NCBI RefSeq assembly: GCF_001610895.1
Contig: NZ_CP011273.1
Span: forward strand, 5,084,001-5,148,000
Direction of reading: 5' to 3'
Length of the DNA stretch: 64,000 nt
Source: Planctomyces sp. SH-PL62
GTDB lineage: Bacteria > Planctomycetota > Planctomycetia > Isosphaerales > Isosphaeraceae
Shown here: piece after piece, positions 43,668 through 51,891 of the stretch
Layout of the letters: every line of letters starts with the position of its first letter
Position numbering within the stretch: the stretch's first letter is position 1
Notes under the pieces: generated by a model
What the model saw: the letters and a program-made list of their open reading frames with translations, nothing else
What the model was told of the DNA's origin: nothing
Database searches by the model: none
Made by a program: the position numbers and the translations under genes

Positions 43668-45191
43668 TCAGTCGTCGAGGTCGGAGAGCAGTTCGTTCAC
43701 CTCGCGGTTGATGAACCGGACCTCCTCGTGCTCGACCGCGTTGCCGGCCTTCTCGCCGGGAAGCGCGTGGTAGTCCACGTCCACCCAGTCCTCGCCCACG
43801 CCCGCCTCCGCCTCGCGGCGGGGCCTGCGCTCGCCGGCCTCGGTCTGCTTACGGGCGCGCATGTAGAGCTTGATCGGCACGTCGCGGAACGGCAGCTTCT
43901 CGCGGAAGATGTTCAGCAGATAGCGGAGGTAGGTGGCGTCGAACAGCCGGGGGCTGTTCACGAACAGGACGACGGTCGGCGGGGCCTCGCCCACCTGGGT
44001 CGCGTAGTAGATCCGCGGGGCGCGGTTCTCGCGCATCGACGGCGGGTGCGCGGCGACGGCCTCGCGGAGCACCCGGTTGAGCGTCCCGGTGCTGATGCGG
44101 CGGTTCGCCTGCTTGAACAGCGACTGCGAGAGGTTCAGCAGCGACTTGACGTTCTTCCCGGTCTTGGCCGTGATGAACGCCATCGGCATGTAGCTCATGT
44201 TGCGGAAGGCGTGCTGGACGACGTGCGCGAACCGGGTCATGCCCGCGCGGCCCTCGGCCTGGGCCTCCTCGTCGGCGAGCATCAAGTCCCACTTGTTGAT
44301 CACGAAGATGCAGGGCTTGTATTCCTTGGCGATGTAGTCGGCCAGCTGCTTGTCCAGCCGGCTGATCCCCTGCGTGGGGTCGAGGAACAGGTAGACCACG
44401 TCGGCCCGGCGGATCGAGCGTTCGGCGCGGTGGACCGAGTAGAAGTCCAGGTCGTCGCGGATCTTGGCCTTGCGCTTCACGCCCGCCGTGTCGATCGCCA
44501 TGAACGGCAGGCCGTCCAGCTCGAAGTGGACGTCGACCGAGTCCCGCGTGGTACCGGGCCGCTCCGAGACGATCATCCGCTCGGCCTGCGCCAGCGTGTT
44601 GATGAACGTCGACTTGCCGGTGTTGGGGCGGCCCACCACGGCGATCTTCATCGCGGCGTCGGCCGGCCTCTGGGTCTCCTCCCAGGGCAGGAGTTTCTCG
44701 ATCAGCCGCAGGAGCTGCTTCTTGTTGCGGTTCTGGTGCGTCGATACGGCGATCGGCTTGCCCCGGCCGAGCTTGTAGAACTCGCCCCCGCGGTCGTCGA
44801 AGATCGGGTCGTCGGCCTTGTTCATCACCAGGATGACCGGCGTCTTGAGGTAGCGCAGACGCTGGCCGACCTCCTCGTCCAGCGGCATCAGCTCCTCGCG
44901 GATGTCGACCACGAACAGGATCAGGTCGGCCTCGTTCATGGCCGTGTCGATCTGCCGCTCGACGTCCTGGCTCAGGTCGTCGCGGTCGACGATGCCGACG
45001 CCGCCGGTGTCGACCAGCTCGAAGAAGCGGGGGTCGTCGTCCTCCCCGAGCTGGACGAGCGTGCCGACCCGGTCGCGGGTCACCCCCGCGATGTCGTCGA
45101 CGATCGCGATGCGGCGACCGGCCAGCCAGTTGAAGAGCGATGATTTGCCGACGTTGGGCCGGCCCACGATGACGACTTTGGGCAAAGCCAT
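43668..45191 (-). CDS. der: Ribosome-assembly GTPase Der (EngA)
   Basis: 507 aa. Two tandem Era-like GTPase domains are clear: the first has G1 GRPNVGKSS, G3 DTGG and G4 NKAD; the second has G1 GRPNTGKST, G3 DTAG and G4 NKWD. A C-terminal KH-like domain (about 360-470) follows, with the family PSMRENRAPRIYYATQVGEAPPTVVLFVN. A short acidic tail (EVNELLSDLDD) is added. Der acts in 50S subunit maturation in the cytoplasm. ATG 45191 (MALPKVVIVGRPNVGKS) is the family start; the longer open frame reaches into the promoter region. A consensus-like promoter lies 165 bp upstream. Confidence 0.97.
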   Translation of the reverse strand: MALPKVVIVGRPNVGKSSLFNWLAGRRIAIVDDIAGVTRDRVGTLVQLGEDDDPRFFELVDTGGVGIVDRDDLSQDVERQIDTAMNEADLILFVVDIREELMPLDEEVGQRLRYLKTPVILVMNKADDPIFDDRGGEFYKLGRGKPIAVSTHQNRNKKQLLRLIEKLLPWEETQRPADAAMKIAVVGRPNTGKSTFINTLAQAERMIVSERPGTTRDSVDVHFELDGLPFMAIDTAGVKRKAKIRDDLDFYSVHRAERSIRRADVVYLFLDPTQGISRLDKQLADYIAKEYKPCIFVINKWDLMLADEEAQAEGRAGMTRFAHVVQHAFRNMSYMPMAFITAKTGKNVKSLLNLSQSLFKQANRRISTGTLNRVLREAVAAHPPSMRENRAPRIYYATQVGEAPPTVVLFVNSPRLFDATYLRYLLNIFREKLPFRDVPIKLYMRARKQTEAGERRPRREAEAGVGEDWVDVDYHALPGEKAGNAVEHEEVRFINREVNELLSDLDD

Positions 45192-45357
45192 AGGACGATC
45201 TCCCCGCGAAGACGAAGCGAATGCGGCCCGACGTGCGTGGTTGCGGGGAGGCTGACGAAGAAGGACCGGAGACTGATTGTTGAAGTCGACCCCGGATGCG
45301 CGCGCCGTCTGATTCACCCGATTCTGCCGCGACACGAACCTATCTGTGCAACTTGCT

Positions 45358-45387
45358 ATTATACGATGCGAGGCGTCTCCACCGCAA
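45358..45387 (-). promoter_or_regulatory. Candidate sigma-70 promoter for der
   Basis: On the minus strand TTGCGG (45382-45387) and a perfect TATAAT (45358-45363) stand 18 bp apart. The leader to the der ATG would be about 160 bases. Confidence 0.5.
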
Positions 45388-45448
45388 ATCCCCGCGATCG
45401 TCGCAGCGGCGGACGCCGTCCTCCTCGCACGAATGCGAAAGCTCGGAG

Positions 45449-45973
45449 ATGGCCGCCGAGACCACGCCCCCAAGCGAGACTCGATTCACGCTGCTCGACG
45501 GCGCCGCCCTGGTGATGGGCTCGGCGGTCGCCTCGGTCCAGCTCCGGCCGCTGGCGCGGGAGGGCTCGTCCACGGCCGGGCTGATCGGGGCGAGCCTGGT
45601 CTTCGCCTGGCTGGCCGCGACCGCGACCGGGCCGTTCGTCTATCTGGTCCGCCGGTTCGTCCGACCGACGACCGGGCCTTCGGGGATCGGCGAGCGGCTC
45701 TGGGCGCTGCTGGGGACCCCCTGGCTCCTCGGCGCCGTGTTCCGATCGGCGGGGACGCAGGGCGGCGCGGAGGGCGTTTACCCGTTGGTGATGGCGGGGA
45801 GCGTGGCGGCGGCCTCGCTGATCGCCTTCCTGACGACCTGGCAGACCTGGGTCGCGGCGTCCCCCGAGGAGGCGAGCCGGGTCGGCGCTGGGGCCTGGCC
45901 GAATCGGATCGGGCTCGTCCTGGCGATCGCCTGGCCGATCCAGTGCGGCCTGGCGTTCGTCGTGCTGGGCTGA
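45449..45973 (+). CDS. Small membrane protein of unknown function
   Basis: 174 aa with about four hydrophobic helices: LLDGAALVMGSAVASVQL, GLIGASLVFAWLAATATGPFVYLV, VYPLVMAGSVAAASLIAFLTTW and a C-terminal IGLVLAIAWPIQCGLAFVVL. I do not recognise the family. ATG 45449 is the best start; the frame is open further upstream. It lies between the divergent der gene and the convergent GH57 gene (7 bp gap), with GGAG immediately before the ATG, closer than ideal. Codon use matches neighbours, so it is probably a real gene. Confidence 0.7.
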   Translation: MAAETTPPSETRFTLLDGAALVMGSAVASVQLRPLAREGSSTAGLIGASLVFAWLAATATGPFVYLVRRFVRPTTGPSGIGERLWALLGTPWLLGAVFRSAGTQGGAEGVYPLVMAGSVAAASLIAFLTTWQTWVAASPEEASRVGAGAWPNRIGLVLAIAWPIQCGLAFVVLG

Positions 45974-45980
45974 ACGGGGG

Positions 45981-47345
45981 TCAACCGGCGGCGAGGACGT
46001 CCAGGTCCAGGTCGGGCAGGAAGCCGGGGCCGCGGCGCAGCCTGGCGAGCCGGGCGCGGTCCAGGCGTCCGGCCATGAGGGCGCCGGCCAGCTCGTAGAA
46101 TCGGGCGAGGTGCTCCGAGGACCGTCGCAGGCCGGCTTCGGGATCGAGCCCGCCCGCGATCGGGTAGGACCAGTCGACCTGCTGGGCGCGGACGAGGCGG
46201 CGGGCCATCTCGGCGACGGCCTCGCGCTCGATCGCGGTCAGGTCGCGCCGTCGTTCGACGGCGAACGTCAGCAGGTCGGACGCGGCGCGACAGCGGTCGA
46301 ACAGGTCCGAGCCGGCGGGACGCGCCGCGAGGGCGCCGCCGACGCTCACGCCGGGGCGGCCGAGGGGACCGATCGGGTTGCGCGACAGGTAGCGGTCGAG
46401 CGACGAGGCCCGGCCGAACTCGCCCCCCGCCAGCCCTTCCAGGAGCCGGGCGAGCCAGGCGTCGGCGCCGCCGAACGGCCAGGCGCGGGCCAGGTCGTGC
46501 GCCGAGAGGGCCGCGACCCCCAGGCGTTCGGCCGGAGCCTCGGCCCCGGGCGGGACGTCCGCCGCCTGCTGGGACCAGCGGCCGAGAAAATGCTTCGCAT
46601 GATCGGCCGCCGCCCGCGCGGCCTGCTTCGGGTCGGCGTATCGCGAATCCTGGCCGTAGCCGACGCGAGGGTCGAGCGCCTCGGCGACCGGGGAGGGCGA
46701 GACCGCGAACGCGGCGACCCCAGGCGGCGTGACCATCGGGCCCATCGCCCGTCCGGGGGGGAGGACCGTCCCGCGCAGGAAGACGTCGGCGGCCACCCCG
46801 AAAAACCGCAGGCCCCGCCCGGCCATCGTCGTCTCCAGGCCCGGCGGGTAGCCCAGGAACGGCAGCCAGACGCCGCTCGGCGGCGACTCGAACCGTCGCG
46901 CGTGGTCGACCGCGGCGAGCCCCACCTGCGCCCTGGCGACGATCGGGTCGCACGCGACGCTGGGGAGCCAGGTGTGGGTGGCGGTCGTCGGCACGAGGTC
47001 GATCGCGCCCGAGGCGTTCCAGCGGCGGAGCAGCCGGAGGGCGTCGCCGTCCCCCGCCGTGGCGAAGAATCGCAGCAGGCCCCGATCGGCCTCCCCGGCG
47101 TGCACCCGACGTTCCAGCTCACGGCGCTGGACCGCCCGGCCCTGTGGGTCGGCGGCCAGGGCCGTCCAGCTCGGGCTGACCGCCAGGGTGATCGAGGCGT
47201 CGCCGGCCCGCTCGACGAACCCGTCCAGGGCGCGAAGCAACGGCCAATCGACGGCGACGCCCGCGGTCGCCCAGTCCGGCCCCGCGACCTCGTCGGGGCC
47301 GGGGAGCGGATGGTGGAGTTCCAGGACCAGGGCCAGACACGGCAT
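45981..47345 (-). CDS. GH57/DUF1957-type glucan branching enzyme-like protein
   Basis: 454 aa. The N-terminus ALVLELHHPLPGPDE corresponds to the HxH start strand of GH57 (usual form HAHLP), and GVWLPFLGYPPGLETTMAGRGLRFFGV to the GIWLPECGY segment. The usual catalytic Glu in that motif (E of PECGY) is replaced here by Phe/Leu, so catalysis is doubtful. The C-terminus (YELAGALMAGRLDRARLARLRR) matches the helical DUF1957 end of the branching-enzyme group. The gene follows the glycosyltransferase-DUF4912 gene after 57 bp. Together they may handle an alpha-glucan, but an altered active site suggests a structural or regulatory role. Confidence 0.72.
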   Translation of the reverse strand: MPCLALVLELHHPLPGPDEVAGPDWATAGVAVDWPLLRALDGFVERAGDASITLAVSPSWTALAADPQGRAVQRRELERRVHAGEADRGLLRFFATAGDGDALRLLRRWNASGAIDLVPTTATHTWLPSVACDPIVARAQVGLAAVDHARRFESPPSGVWLPFLGYPPGLETTMAGRGLRFFGVAADVFLRGTVLPPGRAMGPMVTPPGVAAFAVSPSPVAEALDPRVGYGQDSRYADPKQAARAAADHAKHFLGRWSQQAADVPPGAEAPAERLGVAALSAHDLARAWPFGGADAWLARLLEGLAGGEFGRASSLDRYLSRNPIGPLGRPGVSVGGALAARPAGSDLFDRCRAASDLLTFAVERRRDLTAIEREAVAEMARRLVRAQQVDWSYPIAGGLDPEAGLRRSSEHLARFYELAGALMAGRLDRARLARLRRGPGFLPDLDLDVLAAG

Positions 47346-47402
47346 GGCGACGTTCCGTTCCTCGGTGCGATGCGGTTCGGTTGGCGAGGCGGTTTCCGAT
47401 GG

Positions 47403-48914
47403 TCAGGCGCCCGGTCGACGCGGGAGCACGCGGAGCCGCCTCGGCGTCGTCGTCGGGGGGGACGCATCGCGCGGAAGGTGGCATATCCGGGAATGGGCGA
47501 TCGGGTGGAAGTACCCCCAGCGCGACCGCACGCCCAGGCAGGCGGCCAGGGAGCGGCCGTCGAACGGCAGCGCGAGCGTCCGATGGGTCTCGCCGGGGCC
47601 GAGGTCCACGTCGGAGGTGCTGTGGGCGTTCAGGCCGTCGAACGCCACGTCGGTCACGTCGAACAGGCGGATCGTCAGCACCGCCCGCACGGACTCCGGC
47701 CCCAGCCATTCCAGAGCCCCTCGCCAGTCGTCGGGACGGAGCGTCCAGGACGCCAGGGCCTCTCGACAGGAGACCGGGATCAGCGACAGCCGAGACCGAA
47801 GCTCCGGGAACGGAGCCGTCGGGCCGTCCGGCGAAGCGCGCCCGACCTCGGGCGGATCGAAGGCCGCCGCGTTCCGCTTGCGATCGACGAGCCGCCGGTA
47901 GACCTCCAGCCACCGCGCGGCGACGCCGTCGAACTCCAGGCGGCGAGACTCCAGCGCCGAGCCGATCCGCACGTCGGCCTCGCGGCGCTCGCGATCGAAC
48001 ACGGCGTCCAGCAAGGTGCGGGCCATCGCCTCGGGATCCTTCCCTCGCACGGGGACCACCGGCGCACCGACCAGCCAGGCCGCGCGGGCGAAGGGGTCGT
48101 CCACCAGGTCGTCGGCCGCCGTCCCCACGATCGCGGCCTGGGCCACCGCCCCGTTCCAGCGCCCGCTCCTCGGCGTGCAGGTGTCGCCCCATCGGGTCGA
48201 GAGCAGCCGCCGCGTCTTCAATCGCCGTCGCAGCCGTTCGCAGCGGGGATCGGTCCCGAAGACCGCCGCGACCAGCCCCGGCGCCTTCTCCCGAGCCAGC
48301 GCGACCCCCTCGACGATCGCCTGGACCGAGAATCGGTCGCCGGCGTGGAAGGTCAGCACCGCGCAAGGGCCTTCGGTCGAGCCCTCGCGCGGGCCGTCGC
48401 GATCGCTCCAGAACGACAGGCCGGCCGGCGTCGTGATCGTGAACACGGGCGATTCGTCGTCGACCGCGAGCCTCGCGCGGAGCCGTTCGGCCCCCCACGG
48501 ATGGTCGCAGATCCAGCCGTCGGGCACCGCGAGCGGACCGAAGCCCGGAGACTCCTCGACGTCCTCTTCCGAGGCCCGCTCCGAGGCCAGGACGACCCCC
48601 TGGCCCTCCCCCCTCGCCGCCAGTTCGCCGGCCGCCGGTCGGGTCTTCCAGTCCATCGCGTGGACGACGTCGAACCCGAAGCCCAGGCCCGAGTTGCTCG
48701 CCGCGCGGACCGCCGCGACCCCGAACGCCGAAGCCTCGTCGCGCGGGCCGCCGCCGATATCGTGGGGGCAACGGGTTTCCAGCCACCCCGGGTGAGCCTC
48801 GCGTTCCGGCTCACCGGGGAACCACCGCGTGAACGCGACGACGTCGACGCCGAGGCGGGCGACGGCGTCGATCGCCTCGCGCTCCAGATCCCACCCCAGC
48901 AGGGCGATCCTCAT
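47403..48914 (-). CDS. Glycosyltransferase-like protein with C-terminal DUF4912
   Basis: 503 aa. The N-terminus (MRIALLGWDLEREAID) and the segment FDVVHAMDWKTRPAAGELA have the form of a GT-B glycogen synthase-like GT4/GT5 first domain. The second domain (about 190-330) is recognisable by VLTFHAGDRFSVQAIVEGVALARE and the donor-site-like VGTAADDLVDDPFARAAWLVGAPVV, but the GT4 EX7E glutamates are not clear. Residues about 370-490 match DUF4912: SWTLRPDDWRGALEWLG, TIRLFDVTDVAFDG, DVDLGPGETHRTLALPFDG and WGYFHPIAHS. DUF4912 is found next to GH57 glucan enzymes in other bacteria, as here. It may be a degenerate or regulatory partner of the GH57 protein. Confidence 0.68.
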   Translation of the reverse strand: MRIALLGWDLEREAIDAVARLGVDVVAFTRWFPGEPEREAHPGWLETRCPHDIGGGPRDEASAFGVAAVRAASNSGLGFGFDVVHAMDWKTRPAAGELAARGEGQGVVLASERASEEDVEESPGFGPLAVPDGWICDHPWGAERLRARLAVDDESPVFTITTPAGLSFWSDRDGPREGSTEGPCAVLTFHAGDRFSVQAIVEGVALAREKAPGLVAAVFGTDPRCERLRRRLKTRRLLSTRWGDTCTPRSGRWNGAVAQAAIVGTAADDLVDDPFARAAWLVGAPVVPVRGKDPEAMARTLLDAVFDRERREADVRIGSALESRRLEFDGVAARWLEVYRRLVDRKRNAAAFDPPEVGRASPDGPTAPFPELRSRLSLIPVSCREALASWTLRPDDWRGALEWLGPESVRAVLTIRLFDVTDVAFDGLNAHSTSDVDLGPGETHRTLALPFDGRSLAACLGVRSRWGYFHPIAHSRICHLPRDASPPTTTPRRLRVLPRRPGA

Positions 48915-49223
48915 CGGCGACCATCCCCCCTCGAACCGAGACGCCTACGCCCGTCCCCGCGACCTCGCGAATCGGGCCGGCTCGCTCACCTGCGAACTAT
49001 AACACGACCGCGAAGCTGGCGAGGATCCCCTCATCGGGCAAACCGCGACGTTGAGGCCGACTATCCGAATCGTGACGATCGCGACAGCGTTTCGAATCTC
49101 TCCCCATCCCGGATTTCGGATGCACGGTCAGGATGGGGCGCCTTGCGCCTCGGCTCTTTCTCAATGCGATTGAAGTCGTGCGCGGCCCTCAAGTCCGATC
49201 ACCCGCGCCAGCACCGGACATCC

Positions 49224-49391
49224 CTTCCCCCCTCGCGGGGGAAGGTGGCCCGCAGGGCCGGATGAGGGGGAAGACGAGCACGGAAACCGATGGTGGCACG
49301 AGTGGCCGGACTGCGGATTCCGACGGCTTCCCGGCTCGTCACCCCCTCATCTGAGGCCTTCGGGGTCTGACTTCCCCCGCGAGGGGGGAAG
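49224..49391. repeat. 168-bp MITE-like hairpin element with 21-bp perfect inverted ends
   Basis: 49224-49244 is the exact reverse complement of 49371-49391, and each end is itself nearly palindromic (CTTCCCCC...GGGGGAAG). A second inner arm pairs GGCCGGATGAGGGGG (49256-49270) with the CCCCCTCATCTGAGGCC stretch (49342-49358), and GACGAGC with GCTCGTC. The whole unit can fold as one long hairpin with a loop near 49281-49330. No transposase is present, so it would be a non-autonomous or structural intergenic repeat. Similar C-rich/G-rich mirrored ends recur in intergenic DNA of GC-rich bacteria. Confidence 0.7.
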
Positions 49392-49413
49392 ACCTTCGGT
49401 ACGACGCCAAATG

Positions 49414-49731
49414 CGCCGAACGAAGCCAATTTTCGGCACCCACCCACAATCACAATACAAAATCCAACAACACTTTGCGTCCGATGGCTTCGATTCCGGG
49501 TCGGATCGATCGAAGCCAATTTCCGGGAAGGTGGCGGAGTTGAGGGTGAGAAACGACGGCCGACATGAAAACCGCCGAACGAAGCCAATTTCGGGGGCCG
49601 ATTCTTGTTGGCAAGTTCAATTCTGGGCGAGCGTTGCGGCCGATGGGTTCGCTTTCGGGTCGGGGCGATCGAAGCCAATTTCCGGGCTCGACCGAAACGG
49701 AGCCGGCCCGGAGGTCGAACCGTGGGGTCGA
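49414..49731. repeat. Degenerate 159-bp tandem repeat, two copies
   Basis: The word GCCGAACGAAGCCAATT occurs at 49415 and 49574, and GATCGAAGCCAATTTCCGGG at 49508 and 49667: both pairs are 159 bp apart. Each copy also has a TCCGATGG-to-CCGATGGG segment (GGCTTCGATTCCGGGTCGG type). Between conserved words the copies differ strongly, so this is an old or fast-evolving duplication. The core CGAAGCCAATTTCCGG occurs four times in about 255 bp. Function unknown. Confidence 0.65.
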
Positions 49732-49766
49732 ACTCCGGGCCGGGGTTTTTCGAGGGGCGGTCCGGG

Positions 49767-51644
49767 TCAGCTCCGGAAGTCGTCGTCCTTGGCCTTCTCG
49801 TCGGGGGGGGCCCAGTCGGCGGGGAGTCCGGCCTGGCGGCGGAGGCGGTTCATCCAGGTCTCGTCCTGGCGGATCGCGGCTTCATCGCCGGCGAGCATGT
49901 TGAATCGCATCTCCTCGCCGTTGGGGGCGTAGAGCTGGGCGAAGGCGACCGGCTCGCGACGATCCGGGACGACGACGTAGTAGGTCGTCTTGGGCAGGTT
50001 GGAGGCGACGGCCGTCTCCCCCTCCTTGACGCCGAAGTAGGCGTCGCGGAAGTCGTCGCCGGCGTAGTCGACGTCGGGGATGGGGGTCTCGGTCTGGGGG
50101 ACGTAATCGAACGGGCCTGCGCCGAGGCCGCCGATCTGCATCCGGGTGATGGCCGGGATCGAGACGACGTTGTAGCCTTCGATCTGGTCCTCGTCGAGCT
50201 TGGCGTTCTTCTCGGTCTTGATCTTGGCGGCGAGGTCCTGGGCGGCCTTCTCGGCCAGGGGGCGGGCCTTGGCGAGCTTCCAGGCGCGGGCGACGTCGGC
50301 CTTGACCTCCTCGAGCGTCGGGATTCGGGGGGCTTCGTCCTTGACCTTGCGGGCGAGGTAGCGGGTCCCCTGGATGTCGGTCAGCTCGACCGGCTCGTAG
50401 AGGCCGACCTTGGAGTCGAGGAACTCGTCGGCGAACCGTCGGCCGCCGCTGAGGCGGGTGGAGCCGACCTGGGCGTTGGCGATCAGGCCGTAGCGGCCGG
50501 CCTGCTCCCGGGTGAGGAGCGGCGTGATCTCGTAGGCGAGTCCCTTCTCCTGGGCCAGGGCCTTGAGATCGACCTCCTTGGGGGCCTCGACCGGGGCGTT
50601 GGGGGCGGCGGCCTTCTCGTCGAGCATCGTCAGGTACTGGTCGGCGTACGGGATCAGCACCTCGTCGCGGATCTGGCCGAAGACCTCGTTGATCCCCTCC
50701 TGGGCCTTCTCGTCGGCGAGCCGGCTGGCGAGCAGGCTGCGGATCTCGCCGAGCGGCTGGATCACGGCGGGGGTCAGGTCCGGGGCGTCGGCGAAGAGGT
50801 CGTCGGGGAGTTCCGAGGGGACCTTGAACTCGCTCTTATGATTTTCGTAGTAGGCTTGCAGCTCGGAGTCGGTCATCTTGTCGCGGAGTTCCCGGGCCCG
50901 GGCGCCGCCGTCGAGGGAGACGAACTCGACCTGGACCTGGCGGGGGACCTTGAAGCCGGGGGTCTCCGAGGCCGGGTCGGGGAGGACGTCCTTGTACTTC
51001 TCGTACAGTTCCTGGAGGTCGGCCTGGGAGGGCTCGCCGACCTGGCCGACGAAATTCTCGACCGGGATCTCGACGAGCTTGTCGGCCACCCGCTCGGTCT
51101 GGCCGCGATAGGACTGGTAGACGTCGTAGGGGGTGATCGGGGGGCGGCCCAGCAGCGAGCGGACCTTGGCGATGCGGACCTGGTTGGCCAGGTCGGCCAG
51201 GAGGTCTTCCTGGCTGATCTCGCTGCTGAAGCGGCTGTAGAGCATCTCGAACATCTCGCGATTCAGCTGGCCGCCGGTGCGGGCCTTGAGCCAGTCGCGG
51301 CCGGTGATCGGGTCGGCCGGCATGCCCAGGCGGACGGCCTCTTTCTCGAGGATCAGCGCGTCGATCAGGTCCCGTTCCTTGAGGCCGCCGAAGAAGCCGT
51401 CGCGGCTGTAGGGGTTGAGGGCGGCCATGAAGAGGTTGGCGCGGTTGCGCTGGCGGGCCATCTCGTTCAGGTCGCTGCGACGGACGGTCCGGCCGAACAA
51501 CTTGGCGACCTCGACGTCGGGGCCGGAGTAGTCGACGCCGAACAGGCGGGGGAGGCTGTCCGCGAGGACGAAGGAGAACATGGCCAGGATGGCGAGGACG
51601 GCCAGCATTTTGCGCTGGTGGCGGCGAAAGACCTCGAAAGGCAT
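49767..51644 (-). CDS. SurA/PpiD-like periplasmic chaperone without visible parvulin domain
   Basis: 625 aa. One N-terminal transmembrane anchor (RKMLAVLAILAMFSFVLADSLPRLF) is followed by a SurA N-terminal-like helical region (VAKLFGRTVRRSDLNEMARQRN, DLIDALILEKEAVRLGM, then EMLYSRFSSEISQEDLLADLANQVR). The C-terminal half has the long helix EEVKADVARAWKLAKARPLAEKAAQDLAAKIK, as in PpiD. I see no parvulin core (no GGxLG or HILV-type strand), so it is more likely a chaperone than an isomerase. It acts at the outer face of the inner membrane. It is divergent from topA. Confidence 0.8.
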   Translation of the reverse strand: MPFEVFRRHQRKMLAVLAILAMFSFVLADSLPRLFGVDYSGPDVEVAKLFGRTVRRSDLNEMARQRNRANLFMAALNPYSRDGFFGGLKERDLIDALILEKEAVRLGMPADPITGRDWLKARTGGQLNREMFEMLYSRFSSEISQEDLLADLANQVRIAKVRSLLGRPPITPYDVYQSYRGQTERVADKLVEIPVENFVGQVGEPSQADLQELYEKYKDVLPDPASETPGFKVPRQVQVEFVSLDGGARARELRDKMTDSELQAYYENHKSEFKVPSELPDDLFADAPDLTPAVIQPLGEIRSLLASRLADEKAQEGINEVFGQIRDEVLIPYADQYLTMLDEKAAAPNAPVEAPKEVDLKALAQEKGLAYEITPLLTREQAGRYGLIANAQVGSTRLSGGRRFADEFLDSKVGLYEPVELTDIQGTRYLARKVKDEAPRIPTLEEVKADVARAWKLAKARPLAEKAAQDLAAKIKTEKNAKLDEDQIEGYNVVSIPAITRMQIGGLGAGPFDYVPQTETPIPDVDYAGDDFRDAYFGVKEGETAVASNLPKTTYYVVVPDRREPVAFAQLYAPNGEEMRFNMLAGDEAAIRQDETWMNRLRRQAGLPADWAPPDEKAKDDDFRS

Positions 51645-51701
51645 GGGGATCCTCGGTGCTTGCTGAGAGGCTTCGGAGGGGCCTCCTCGGCATCCCCCCC
51701 C

Positions 51702-51730
51702 TTGACAGACCCCGTTACCCTAGCTATGCC
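51702..51730 (+). promoter_or_regulatory. Candidate sigma-70 promoter for topA
   Basis: A consensus TTGACA (51702-51707) is followed after 17 bp by TATGCC (51725-51730). The predicted leader to the topA GTG is about 155 bases. Confidence 0.5.
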
Positions 51731-51891
51731 GCTAAGTGTGAAGGATGCGGAGTCGTGATCGACGGCCCAGGAATCTCACATCGTAGCAAGTCCGCCGCCC
51801 GGAGCAACCTCAAAGGCCTCCCGGGCGGGAATCCGGCGGCTTCGGTCGGATAGACGGATCTCGTTCCAAGCAAAGACCATAGGACAACAAC

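Larger units (their letters stand above)
48915..49766. other. 852-bp intergenic island with hairpin element and tandem repeat
   Basis: No credible gene. The left 300 bp hold only the promoter region of the minus-strand glycosyltransferase. 49224-49391 is an inverted-repeat element and 49414-49731 a degenerate direct repeat. Small open frames on both strands here translate the repeat (KLASF or RSKPISG units) and are not genes. Confidence 0.7.

Noticed and set aside
46110-49265. 1051-aa open frame on the plus strand
   Set aside because: It runs antisense to the GH57 and glycosyltransferase genes, with Arg/Pro/Gly-rich shadow composition and no domain; the minus-strand genes have clear motifs and starts.
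49199-49678. 159-aa minus-strand frame with KLASF repeats
   Set aside because: It is a translation of the hairpin element and the 159-bp repeat; no ribosome-binding site and no gene-like composition.
49414-49731. CRISPR-like array
   Set aside because: The repeats are degenerate, 159 bp long and without regular spacers; no cas genes are present.
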